From assembly GCA_012999515.1 (NCBI GenBank), contig JABEEB010000001.1:1674001-1738000 (forward strand): a stretch of DNA of 64,000 bases. The letters are read 5' to 3'. The position numbers were made by a program, and so were the translations under genes. The DNA comes from Salifodinibacter halophilus. Its GTDB lineage: Bacteria; Pseudomonadota; Gammaproteobacteria; Nevskiales; Salinisphaeraceae. Within the stretch, counting starts at the first letter, position 1. The number at the start of each line of letters is the position of its first letter. A model generated the notes under the pieces. The model saw only the letters and a list, made by a program, of their open reading frames with translations. It was not told the origin of the DNA and made no database searches. Shown here in pieces: positions 37,870-46,754 of this stretch.

Positions 37870-39480
37870 TTAGTAGTGTCGGTCCCCGGGCTGGGGTGGC
37901 ACCCACTGATACAGCCAGGTCTCGGTCAATGTCTGGCCGCCGCTGTGTAGATAGCAGCGCATGGTCACCGGCTCGGTGGAAGCGCTTTCCGGTTGCCAAT
38001 CGAATTCGGCACGGTATTCGCCGATCGGACCGAGTTGGCGCGTTGTCACCTTGCCGAGCTTGCCGCGTGAGATTGATATATTGGCTTCGACTTCGGCATC
38101 GTCACCCAGTTGGTCCAGCGGCTTGCCTTTGAAATCGATCGCAAAGCGCCGTGCGTAGTCTTGGGGCGGATTTTTGCCCGGTATTACGCCCGCTGGCACG
38201 TTACCCATGCCTGTGCGCGTCTGGTCCACTTCGGCGAGGCTCGGTGAGACGGGTGGCAGGGGGTACCAATAGAGTTTGTAATCGTAGCTCAGGTGTTCGC
38301 CGGCACTCACGGTTTGATGCGGTTGCCAAAACACTGTGATGTTGTCGACGGTCTCGCCCACGGTGGGGATTTCGATCAGTGTGACGGCGCCCTTGCCCCA
38401 GTCGTTTTGCGGTTCGATCCAGAGGCTCGGTCGACGGTTATACCAAGCGACGGTGTTTCGGTAGCTGTCGAAGTCGTGGTCGTGTTGGACCAACCCGAAG
38501 CCTTTCGGCGAGTCGTCCTGAAAAGCGTTGTCCTGAATCGTTGGGGGGTTATAGAGTGGGCGGCAAACCCATTCCCCATTGCCGCGCCACATCGATAGCC
38601 GGTCGGAATCGTGCATGCGCGGATAGATCGTGTCGCGAGCCTGCGGTTGTGCGCTGCCTTTGAGATACATGCTCGACATGGGGGCGATGCCGAGGCGGTT
38701 GACCGCCTTACGGGTATAGATATCGGACTGGACTTTCATGGTCACGCCCGGTTCAGCCGTATCGATGTCGAATCGGTAGATGCCGGTTGCGCTGGGCGAA
38801 TCCATCAGCGAGTAAACGGTCAGTTGTGCCGAGCCATCCGCTGGACGCACGAACCAGTGCTCGATGAACTCGGGGAATTCCTCGTCTTCGGATGCGTTCA
38901 CATCAATCGCCAGACCGCGCGCTGAAAGGCCGTACTGGTGGGTTTTGTCGACAGCCCGGAAATAGGTCTTGCCTAGAAAAGAGGCCAGTTGGGGCTGGTC
39001 GCTCTGGCTTTTTTTGATCGCATAATCAAAGCCCGCAAAGCCCAGTTTTTTGCCCTTCAGCTGCGCGGGGTCGATACCCGCGTCTTGATAATCGAACATG
39101 CCGGGTTGAAAGTCGACCCGATGGGCGCGTTCGGTTTTCGGGTTTACGACATTCATGCGCACCGGCGTGTCAAAGGCCATGCCGACGTGCGAAAAACTAA
39201 CGACGACATTGGTCGAATCTTGGTCGGACCATAGATTCCCCGCCTTTTTCGAAGCGATCTGGTGAAACTGTTTCGGGCTCAGATCCTGTAAAACCGACGG
39301 CAGCTCCTCGCTATGTGGTTTGTACGCACGCTGGGCCATCCGTTGTGCACGTTTGTGTAGTGCGTCGACCGAAAACGCTTGGCCGTCGTGGTGCTCGGCG
39401 CTGTCGGCCAATGCTCGAACGGTCGGTGTTGCTGCTGCCCCCGAAGCTAGGATGGCCTTGAGAAAATCACGTCGCTGCAT
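37870..39480 (-). CDS. opgD: Osmoregulated periplasmic glucan biosynthesis protein (OpgD/MdoD)
   Basis: OpgG/OpgD proteins act in the periplasm on the backbone of osmoregulated glucans. The 536-residue protein fits the MdoG family (YRFDIDTAEPGVTMKV, RDTIYPRMHDSDRLSMWRG, GFGLVQHDHDFDSY, WIEPQNDWGKGAV). A twin-arginine-type start (QRRDFLKAI) points to OpgD, which is Tat-exported, rather than Sec-exported OpgG. No opgH is in view, so the glucosyltransferase would have to lie elsewhere. Confidence 0.9.
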   Translation of the reverse strand: MQRRDFLKAILASGAAATPTVRALADSAEHHDGQAFSVDALHKRAQRMAQRAYKPHSEELPSVLQDLSPKQFHQIASKKAGNLWSDQDSTNVVVSFSHVGMAFDTPVRMNVVNPKTERAHRVDFQPGMFDYQDAGIDPAQLKGKKLGFAGFDYAIKKSQSDQPQLASFLGKTYFRAVDKTHQYGLSARGLAIDVNASEDEEFPEFIEHWFVRPADGSAQLTVYSLMDSPSATGIYRFDIDTAEPGVTMKVQSDIYTRKAVNRLGIAPMSSMYLKGSAQPQARDTIYPRMHDSDRLSMWRGNGEWVCRPLYNPPTIQDNAFQDDSPKGFGLVQHDHDFDSYRNTVAWYNRRPSLWIEPQNDWGKGAVTLIEIPTVGETVDNITVFWQPHQTVSAGEHLSYDYKLYWYPLPPVSPSLAEVDQTRTGMGNVPAGVIPGKNPPQDYARRFAIDFKGKPLDQLGDDAEVEANISISRGKLGKVTTRQLGPIGEYRAEFDWQPESASTEPVTMRCYLHSGGQTLTETWLYQWVPPQPGDRHY

Positions 39481-39642
39481 CGTGGAAGTTATAGCGTTTG
39501 AATGAACTTGGTGATCTAGACACGAAATGGCGCTAAAGATTCCGTGCCGGCGACCGGGGCGAGTGCGTCGGGGGGTACGATAGTACGTGTATCGCTCGCC
39601 GTTAATGAATCGGCGGCGTCATCCGGGCATGGAGGAAAGCGC

Positions 39643-39801
39643 ATGTCAGCTAGTTTGATTGGTGTCATCGCCGGACTGACGGCCGTAGTCGTCGTTGCCG
39701 TCGCATTTTTGGGGTATCAGTTCTGGCGCGCGCGGCAGATACATAAGTATATCGACTACAGCAAACTCCGCGACTGGGACGATGATCAATGGAATGACTG
39801 A
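39643..39801 (+). CDS. Small single-pass membrane protein
   Basis: A 52-residue protein with a strong Shine-Dalgarno (GGAGGA) before ATG 39643. One hydrophobic helix (residues 5-26, ending FLGYQF) is followed by a charged tail with two WD pairs (RDWDDDQWND). No family is recognised. It lies between opgD and the amino-acid importer; I include it because the ribosome site and membrane segment are both clear. Confidence 0.55.
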   Translation: MSASLIGVIAGLTAVVVVAVAFLGYQFWRARQIHKYIDYSKLRDWDDDQWND

Positions 39802-39866
39802 GCCGGCGAATGCGGGCTGTAATTTTGGAGCAACGCGCGGGCCGCCACCGCCACGGGCGTACTGAG

Positions 39867-39884
39867 TTTTTAGTACTCTAAAAA
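39867..39884. promoter_or_regulatory. AT-rich palindrome before the amino-acid importer
   Basis: TTTTTAG (39867-39873) and CTAAAAA (39878-39884) are exact complements around TACT. It lies 37 bases before the start of the binding-protein gene, a typical operator or leader position. Its role is inferred only from symmetry and place. Confidence 0.4.
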
Positions 39885-39920
39885 GTCGACTGCCAAGTTT
39901 TTCGCTACGGGGGCAAACAG

Positions 39921-40742
39921 ATGCTTAATAAATCGAAGCAACACATGCGTTATGGACGACAGGCTGTAGCAGTCGCTGCGGTCATGGCGACACTGGTGTG
40001 GAACGCGGCCGCGGCCGCCGATCAGTCCAGCCAATCCAAGCCGACGCTAACTGCCGCCTTGGTCGCCAGTTTTGTGCCTTTTGAAATGAAGAAAAAAGGC
40101 GATGACCGCATCACTGGATTTGATGTCGATATCCTGAAAAACGTCGCCAAACGGGCCGGGTTCGATTATCGAGTCCGTTCACTGGACTTTAAAGGCATCA
40201 TCCCGGCGCTGCAGACCGGCAGTGCCGATATCGCGCTGGCCGGCATCAGCATTACGCAAGAACGCGAGAAAGTGATCGATTTCTCCGATTCATACTACCT
40301 GTCTGGCCTTAAACTCTTGGTCCGTGATGGCGACTCAAGCATCCAGAAACTCGCCGATCTGGCGGGTCACACGGTAGCAACCAAAATCGGTTCGACGAGC
40401 TATGAATACCTGCAGTCGCACCTCGACGACAGGGCCAAAATTAAGCCTTATCCTAATAGTTCCAGTATGTATCTGGCGTTGATGTCGGGCAGCGTGGATG
40501 CTGTGTTCTACGACGCGCCCAATGTTGCCTACTTTGCACGTACCAAAGGTAAGGGCAAGGTACATATGGTGGGTAAGCTACGCGCTGGCCAGCCCTACGG
40601 CATTGCGTTTCCGCAGGGCAGCAAGTGGGTCGAGCCGGTGAACAAGGCATTGGCCGCGATGCATCAGGATGGCACCTACGCTCGCATCTATAAAAAATGG
40701 TTCGACAAGGAACCGCCCAAACAACAGACGGCCTCGGAGTAA
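39921..40742 (+). CDS. Polar amino-acid ABC transporter substrate-binding protein
   Basis: A 273-residue periplasmic receptor of the SBP family 3 (type II fold). A signal peptide (residues 10-35, ending AAAAADQ) precedes the domain; GFDVDILKNVAKRAG, LDFKGIIPALQTGSADIALAGISITQERE, and VATKIGSTSYEYL are typical of glutamine/arginine-type receptors. The exact ligand cannot be read from sequence. It begins a three-gene operon with a permease and an ATPase. Confidence 0.9.
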   Translation: MLNKSKQHMRYGRQAVAVAAVMATLVWNAAAAADQSSQSKPTLTAALVASFVPFEMKKKGDDRITGFDVDILKNVAKRAGFDYRVRSLDFKGIIPALQTGSADIALAGISITQEREKVIDFSDSYYLSGLKLLVRDGDSSIQKLADLAGHTVATKIGSTSYEYLQSHLDDRAKIKPYPNSSSMYLALMSGSVDAVFYDAPNVAYFARTKGKGKVHMVGKLRAGQPYGIAFPQGSKWVEPVNKALAAMHQDGTYARIYKKWFDKEPPKQQTASE

Positions 40743-40780
40743 CTGTCTGACAGACAAGCGCGCCTCGAGATCACACTGTC

Positions 40781-41440
40781 ATGCAATTTGACTGGCACGC
40801 CGCAATCGCGAGCATCCCGGCGCTGCTGACCGGTGTGCCGTGGACATTGCTGATCTCGTTTTCGGGGCTGGCGATCGGATTCGTGATCGGCATCGTTTTC
40901 GGCCTGTCGCGGATCAGTCCGGCAGCGCCGCTGCGTTGGTTGGCCACGACTTATATCGAGATCTTTCGTGGCACACCAGTGCTCGTACAGGTGCTGTTCA
41001 TCTTCTATGGGCTGCCGCAAGTCATCGGCGGACCGATCAACGCCGTCGTGGCGGGCGTGGCCGCTATCGCGGTCAACGCCGGAGCCTATATCGCCGAAAT
41101 CGTGCGCGGCGGCGTGGTGTCGGTCGACGCGGGTCAGAACGAAGCCGGCCTGTCGTTGGGACTCGGCCGTGCGCAGACCTTCTGGACGATCATCTGGCCG
41201 CAGGCGTTGCGACGCATGATCCCGGCGCTTGGCAATCAGGCCATCATCAGTATCAAGGACACGTCGCTTTTTTCGGTTATTGGCGTCGGCGAATTGGTAC
41301 GCCAGGGTCAGATCTATATCGCGACCACGTTCGATGCCATGGAGGTCTATTTTATGGTGGCGGTGCTGTATCTGGTAATCACACTCAGCTTGTCGGCCGC
41401 GCTGCGTTTGCTTGAGCGGCGTGGCGTGGTTGGTGCGTGA
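40781..41440 (+). CDS. Polar amino-acid ABC transporter permease
   Basis: The 219-residue inner-membrane permease has five or so helices and the HisM/GlnP signature (ETFR-like IEIFRGTPVLVQVLF near residue 65, and NEAGLSLGLGRAQTFWTIIWPQALRRMIPALGN in the EAA coupling loop). It lies 38 bases after the receptor gene and 3 bases before the ATPase gene. Confidence 0.92.
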   Translation: MQFDWHAAIASIPALLTGVPWTLLISFSGLAIGFVIGIVFGLSRISPAAPLRWLATTYIEIFRGTPVLVQVLFIFYGLPQVIGGPINAVVAGVAAIAVNAGAYIAEIVRGGVVSVDAGQNEAGLSLGLGRAQTFWTIIWPQALRRMIPALGNQAIISIKDTSLFSVIGVGELVRQGQIYIATTFDAMEVYFMVAVLYLVITLSLSAALRLLERRGVVGA

Positions 41441-41443
41441 ATC

Positions 41444-42211
41444 ATGGCGCAAAGCGACGACACGCAGGGCCCGATCGTTTCTTTAAGCGGCGTCGATAAA
41501 TATTTCGGCGATGCCCGTGCGCTAGCCGAAATCGACCTGAGCGTGGCCGCCGGTGAAGTCGTCGTGGTGATCGGGGCCAGCGGTTCCGGTAAATCGACGT
41601 TGATCCGGTGCGTCAATGGCCTGGAGAGCTTCCAGAAGGGGCGCCTCGATGTTGCCGGGTACACGTTAACGCCGGACAGTGGCGCACAATCGGTGCTGCC
41701 CGCGGTGCGGCGCTCGGTGGGCATGGTGTTTCAGCAGTTCAATCTGTTCCCGCACCGATCCGTGTTGGCCAATGTCACGCTGGCACCACAAAAGGTCCAA
41801 GGCCAATCCGCCGCGCAGGCGACCGAAACCGCGGATCGGCTGCTGCGTCGTGTCGGCATCGCCGATCAACGCGACAAATATCCGGCACAACTGTCCGGCG
41901 GGCAGCAACAGCGCGTGGCGATCGCGCGTGCCCTGGCCATGAATCCGCGCCTGATGCTTTTTGACGAGCCGACCTCGGCACTGGATCCGGAAATGATCGG
42001 CGAAGTGCTCGATGTCGTACGCGAATTGGCCGCCGAGGGCATGACCATGATGATTGTCACGCACGAAATGGGGTTTGCGCGCGAAGTCGCCGATCGTGCG
42101 GTGTTTGTACACGACGGTCGGATCATGGAACAGGGCCGCCCCCAGCAGGTGTTCGATAATCCGACGGAGCCCCGGACAGCCGAATTCCTGTCACGCGTGC
42201 TGCACCACTGA
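41444..42211 (+). CDS. Polar amino-acid ABC transporter ATPase
   Basis: The 255-residue ATPase has Walker [10 protein letters not shown], a Q-loop FQQFNLFPH, signature [16 protein letters not shown] and Walker [13 protein letters not shown], with the family H-loop IVTHEM, all typical of GlnQ/HisP-type proteins. It completes the receptor-permease-ATPase operon. The start ATG is three bases after the permease stop. Confidence 0.93.
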   Translation: MAQSDDTQGPIVSLSGVDKYFGDARALAEIDLSVAAGEVVVVIGASGSGKSTLIRCVNGLESFQKGRLDVAGYTLTPDSGAQSVLPAVRRSVGMVFQQFNLFPHRSVLANVTLAPQKVQGQSAAQATETADRLLRRVGIADQRDKYPAQLSGGQQQRVAIARALAMNPRLMLFDEPTSALDPEMIGEVLDVVRELAAEGMTMMIVTHEMGFAREVADRAVFVHDGRIMEQGRPQQVFDNPTEPRTAEFLSRVLHH

Positions 42212-42265
42212 GTCGGCTGAGCGTCGCCGATGGATGCCGGTCTGTGGCTGGGGCTGGCGACCTGA

Positions 42266-43186
42266 TTACGAGCGCAGCGCCCCGCGGCGCGCCAGCAGTA
42301 CGCCGGTAAGCACAATGGCAATGCCTGCGGCCTGTGTGCCGCCGACGGCTTCGTTGAAGGCCAGCCATGCGATTGCCGTGGCTAACACAGGCTGGATCAG
42401 CAGCGTGATAGCGCCAAACGCCGGTGGCAGAAACGCGAACGCGTAGGCAATAAGTCCTTGCCCGAGCGTCTGCGATAATAGTGCCAAACCGATCAACGGT
42501 AGCCAGGCCGCGGCACTGGCCGGCAGTGCGGGCGTGCCCGCTAGCCATGCTGCTGGCGCTAGGAAAAGTGCGGTGAAGATCATGGTCCCGGCCATCACAC
42601 ACGGCGTCGTGTACTCACCGCGCAGCCGTGCCACGGCCAGGAAATAGCCGGCGTAGAACATGGCCGTGGATAGGCCGAGAGCGTCGCCGACCAGGTGCTC
42701 GTGGTCGACGTTGATGCTAAGCCCAAGCAGCAGGGTAACCCCGATCAGAGCGATGGCCATGCCGAATAAAAACTTGGGCGCAAAGCGTGTCCCGAACAGT
42801 GCGAAGGAAAAAATCGCGACGAAGATGGGCGCGGTATTTGGAAAGAGTGTGGCATCGGCTACTGACGTATATTGGATGGCGAAGTGCCAGGTGCCGAGAT
42901 CGCCGGCGAACATGAAGCCAGCCACCGCAAACCAACCAACATCCGAAGCCCGTGCCGGCGTGCGTCTCAGGTTGCGTTTGTTCGGCGTCATGGCGGCCGC
43001 GATCACGAGGCCGGGGACGGCCAGCACCGCGCGCCAGAACGCCGTTGGCAGCATACCGATGGTGGAAAGTCGCACGAATATCGGCGCGAACGAGATGAAT
43101 ACTGCGCCCACGATCAATATGTAGAAGGCACGTCGTGCGTGTATGTCGTTGGTAACGACGGCGAGACGGTGGGTCGCTGAACTCAT
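42266..43186 (-). CDS. EamA/DMT-family transporter
   Basis: A 306-residue, ten-helix membrane protein of the drug/metabolite transporter superfamily. Two EamA repeats are visible; the first contains TAFWRAVLAVPGLV, the second YFLAVARLRG onward and the terminal GGTQAAGIAIVLTGVLL. ATG 43186 was chosen because earlier in-frame residues are not hydrophobic and read like non-coding sequence. Substrate unknown; such proteins often export metabolites or amino acids. Confidence 0.85.
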   Translation of the reverse strand: MSSATHRLAVVTNDIHARRAFYILIVGAVFISFAPIFVRLSTIGMLPTAFWRAVLAVPGLVIAAAMTPNKRNLRRTPARASDVGWFAVAGFMFAGDLGTWHFAIQYTSVADATLFPNTAPIFVAIFSFALFGTRFAPKFLFGMAIALIGVTLLLGLSINVDHEHLVGDALGLSTAMFYAGYFLAVARLRGEYTTPCVMAGTMIFTALFLAPAAWLAGTPALPASAAAWLPLIGLALLSQTLGQGLIAYAFAFLPPAFGAITLLIQPVLATAIAWLAFNEAVGGTQAAGIAIVLTGVLLARRGALRS

Positions 43187-43339
43187 AGAACACCGGAGCG
43201 CGGTGCCCGCGCGATCGGCCGAGGATAGGCTCGCTATTCTTACACGGTAACCCGTACCGTGCCGCCGCTTGCTGCGCGCTGACAAGAGGCCGCGTTTTGG
43301 CAACGCACATGGGCACCCCATAAAAGAGCGCGTCAGGGT

Positions 43340-43597
43340 TTAAGTCGAGGCGCACATGACGTGACGTCGCCAGTTGGCCCGGTAGTCGGTCAGATGGTCC
43401 ATCCCGGCGGGCGTGGCACGGCACGTAGTCGTGGCTTGTCGGCGCGGGTCGGTCTCATTGGCGAGGCGTGCTGCGCCGGCCGCGTCAGCCGCGAGTTCGA
43501 CCGGCTGGCCGCGAAGTTGGGCAACGATCGGCGCAAACAATGGGTTCTCGGTGAACCGGCCTTCCAGGATCAGTGGTCTCCGATCAGCGCTGGCCGA
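43340..43597 (-). pseudogene. 3' remnant of an FGGY-family carbohydrate kinase
   Basis: Only the C-terminal 85 residues remain: PLILEGRFTENPLFAPIVAQ resembles the VEGPFARN block of pentulose/erythritol-type FGGY kinases, and the ending MDHLTDYRANWRRHV matches the usual tail helix. A stop (TAA) interrupts the frame at 43598-43600, right where the plus-strand permease remnant begins. This suggests a deletion junction that removed most of a sugar operon. The family call rests on short motifs. Confidence 0.5.
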
Positions 43598-44539
43598 TTA
43601 TCAATCGACCAATGATGCGCTCATGGCCAACCACGCGGCGGCTACGGTGGCGGTGTTCTCCATAACGAGCCCCGGTATATGGACGCTGAACGGCATCTTC
43701 AGCATGGCGCTTTTGGGTGTGGAGATCGGAATCATTGCGCTGGGCCAGACATTCGTGATTAATACCGGTGCGATCGATCTTTCGGTCGGCGGCATGTATG
43801 CCCTGTCGCAGGTTGCGATGGCGCTGCTGATACACACTGATCTGCCGTGGCCGCTCGCCGTTGCCGCCGGCATTCTGGTTGGCACGTTACTCGGCGCGAT
43901 TAACGGCTTGGCCGTGGTCGTGTTCGCTGTACCGGCGATCATCGTCACGCTGGCGACCATGTTTGCCTATCAAGGCCTAGCGTTGGTCGTGACCGGCGGC
44001 GTCAACGTATCCAATCTACCCGAGTCGTTTTTGTGGTTCGGTCAAGGCACGCTATTCGACATCCCGGTTCAACTGCTGCTTATTTACTTGCCGCTTTTGA
44101 TCGTGTTCGGTTGGATACAACACCGTAGCCGTTTCGGCCGCGAACTCTATTTGGCCGGCACGAACAGTCTCGCTGCGCGGTTGTCGGGCATTCGCGTGGA
44201 TCGTGTCTATCTACGTGTCTTCATGATTGCGGGCGGTTTGTCCGCCGTGGCTGGTGTCATCGATGCGGCACGGCTCATAATGCACGGCCGGACGCCGGCA
44301 TGTCGGCCAATCTAGTCAGCATCACGATTGTGGTGCTGGGCGGGTCGAGTATCTTCGGCGGCACCGGCAGTGTGCTCGGAACCGCGGCTGCCACGCTTGT
44401 CATAGCGTTGGTCGAGTACGGTCTGAGTTTCAACAATGTGAATACGATCTATCAGTCAGGCATGGTCGGCGTTATCTTGATTGGCACCGTGATTGTTCAG
44501 AATGTGCTGCAACGATATGGCCGACGCCGGCCAACCTGA
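43584..44539 (+). pseudogene. Frameshifted RbsC-type sugar ABC permease
   Basis: Two consecutive frames together make one permease. The first carries SPGIWTLNGI, GQTFVINTGAIDLSVGGMYAL (the family signature), and LSGIRVDRVYLRVFMIAGG, then runs into MHGRTPACRPI and stops at 44315. The second, beginning GMSANLVSITIVVLGG around 44298, supplies the usual C-terminal half. A one-base loss or two-base gain near 44270-44285 explains the switch. The partner ATPase and binding protein are absent, so decay is more likely than sequencing error, but error cannot be excluded. Start is uncertain (ATG 43623 possible). Confidence 0.8.
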
Positions 44540-44569
44540 TCCAACGCGCCCCGGACGCTGTCGCTATCC

Positions 44570-45706
44570 ATGGCGCTCGGCCGAAGGTCTGTCGGTGTGA
44601 GTTCGCCACGCGTTGTCCTCGCGCCGGATAGTTTCAAGGGGAGTCTGGATGCACCGGCAGTTGCCAACGCACTGGCCGACGGCATCCGGTCTGTCGCGCC
44701 TCAGTCGGATATCGTGCGAGCACCGATGGCTGATGGCGGCGAAGGCACGCTGGCTTGTGTCGCGGCAGCATGCGATGGCCGGTGGCGATCGGTCACCATG
44801 ACCGGCATTCACGGCCGGCCCGTTACCGCCGATTGGTACCAAGGTGTCGATGGCACGGCCTACATCGAGTCCGCTGCGGTCCTAGGCCTGCCATTGATCA
44901 CGCACACCTCGGATGCACCATCGATATGGCATCGCAGCAGCGCGCCACTCGGCGCACTCATACGCCATGTGCTGGATGCCGGCTGTATATCGCTCGTCGT
45001 GGCGTTGGGCGGTAGCGCCTGCAACGATGCGGGTCTCGGGCTGCTGACCGAGCTTGGCCTGTGTGCTTTCGATACGAATGACAAAGCGGTCGCCGACGGC
45101 CCGGCCGATCTGTTGCGGTTGGCTCGAATCGAGCACTGCGCCTTGGCGGATTGGCGACAGGACATCGACGTGCGGGTGCTTTGCGATGTCGACAATCCGC
45201 TGCTGGGCGAACGCGGTGCGACGTATGTCTTCGGGCCGCAGAAAGGTCTCGACGATACCGATCTCGCCAGCGTCGACACGGCCTTCGCGCGTTTTGTGGA
45301 CCAACTGGGCGCCGATGAATCGAGTCGCCGGCCCGGTGCGGGAGCAGCTGGTGGCCTGGGGTTCGCGCTGGCCACGCTCGGGGCGACACTCGAGCCAGGT
45401 GGAGACGGTTTGCTGGAGCTGACCGGGCTACGGGACGCACTTCCCGAAGCGGATTATGTGATTACTGGTGAGGGTCGCACCGACGCCCAGACCCTGGCCG
45501 GCAAGACCGCCCTGGCGATTGCCCGTGCCGCTGATCCGGCACCGACCGTGCTCGTGTCGGGTGCTATCGACGAGGCAGTACGTCCGCGGCTAGCAGCCGA
45601 GTTTAGCGCCTGTTACAGCTTGGCCGAGCAAAGTGGCAGTATCGATGCTGCACAAGCCGACACGGCATATTGGCTCCGCGAGGTTGGCCGGGATTGGGTA
45701 ACCTGA
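44570..45706 (+). CDS. Glycerate kinase (GarK/GlxK type)
   Basis: Class I/II glycerate kinases phosphorylate D-glycerate in glyoxylate and sugar-acid breakdown. The 378-residue protein has the opening VVLAPDSFKGSLDA, the MADGGEGTL motif, GGSACNDAGLGLLTELG, and TGEGRTDAQTLAGKTA, all diagnostic. ATG 44570 or GTG 44597 could be the start; the latter lies right before the conserved region. It follows the permease remnant and may once have belonged to the same sugar locus. Confidence 0.9.
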   Translation: MALGRRSVGVSSPRVVLAPDSFKGSLDAPAVANALADGIRSVAPQSDIVRAPMADGGEGTLACVAAACDGRWRSVTMTGIHGRPVTADWYQGVDGTAYIESAAVLGLPLITHTSDAPSIWHRSSAPLGALIRHVLDAGCISLVVALGGSACNDAGLGLLTELGLCAFDTNDKAVADGPADLLRLARIEHCALADWRQDIDVRVLCDVDNPLLGERGATYVFGPQKGLDDTDLASVDTAFARFVDQLGADESSRRPGAGAAGGLGFALATLGATLEPGGDGLLELTGLRDALPEADYVITGEGRTDAQTLAGKTALAIARAADPAPTVLVSGAIDEAVRPRLAAEFSACYSLAEQSGSIDAAQADTAYWLREVGRDWVT

Positions 45707-45987
45707 CCAAGATGCTGGACTCAGCAATCGGTTGTCCGCCGGCTGGCGCCCCCCTGGCCACGGTCGCCAACTGTGTACATATGGGGTAACGACATTCTCG
45801 GCGACAAACTGGTTACACTACGCCACGACAGACCCTATCTAGGTTGTAGTCGATGCTTGAGCGCATGGCCAAAGTCATTGCGAATGGTGTGACCGTCAGA
45901 GGTTGGCGCTTGCCTAGTAGCTACGCCGAGCTGGCGTTGCATGCTCGGCGGCTCGGGCGACGGGCCGCCGCCGGCCCGAGCTGAGCG

Positions 45988-46740
45988 ATGGGCGCCGTGC
46001 ACATCGGTCTGTTCGTTCCCTGTTTTATCGACGCGTTCTATCCGAAAGTCGGCATCGCCACGTTGGAGCTTCTCGAGCGCCTCGGTTGTCGTGTCGACTA
46101 CCCGTTCGATCAAACCTGCTGTGGCCAGCCGATGGTCAATGCCGGCTGCCACGCGGAAGCTGCGGCCACGGAACAACTGTTTGTGGATAATTTCGCCGCG
46201 TATGACGCGATTGTCGCGCCTAGTGGTTCTTGCGTGCATCAGGTGCGCGATAACTTGACCGCGATCGAGCAGACGCCAGCGGTCAAGCATGTGCGCGAGA
46301 ACACGTTCGAGTTGGTCGAATATTTGCACGACGTGCTGGAAGTTGAGGCTTTCCCCTGGGCGTGCTTTCCGCATCGGGTGGGGTATCACGATTCCTGCAA
46401 TACGCTGCGCCATCTGGGCCATGGCAAGCCCAGCGAGCTGTATGGGCCATCGTTCTCGAAACCGCGCACGATGTTGAGCAAAGTCGAAGGTGTTGAGCTC
46501 GTCACCCCGGATCGGCCTGATGAATGCTGCGGCTTCGGTGGCACCTTTTCGGCGACCGAGCCGGAGGTCTCCGGTCAAATGGGACGCGACAAGATCGCCG
46601 ATCACGGCCGCGCCGGCGCCGATTACATTGTGTCGGCCGATACCTCCTGCCTGATGCACCAAGCCGGCTGCGCCAAACGTATCGGGGCCGGTATCCAATT
46701 CCGCCATATCGCGGAAATCTTGAACGGAGCCAATGCTTGA
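45988..46740 (+). CDS. lutA: L-lactate oxidation iron-sulfur subunit LutA
   Basis: LutABC oxidises L-lactate to pyruvate. This 250-residue subunit has two CCG domains, each ending in a cysteine pair: FDQTCCGQPM near residue 44 and PDECCGFGGTFS near residue 178, plus the intervening GSCVHQ and DTSCLMHQAGC. The motifs match LutA/YkgE. lutB follows with its possible TTG start overlapping the stop. Confidence 0.92.
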   Translation: MGAVHIGLFVPCFIDAFYPKVGIATLELLERLGCRVDYPFDQTCCGQPMVNAGCHAEAAATEQLFVDNFAAYDAIVAPSGSCVHQVRDNLTAIEQTPAVKHVRENTFELVEYLHDVLEVEAFPWACFPHRVGYHDSCNTLRHLGHGKPSELYGPSFSKPRTMLSKVEGVELVTPDRPDECCGFGGTFSATEPEVSGQMGRDKIADHGRAGADYIVSADTSCLMHQAGCAKRIGAGIQFRHIAEILNGANA

Positions 46741-46754
46741 GCAACGTCGATCAT

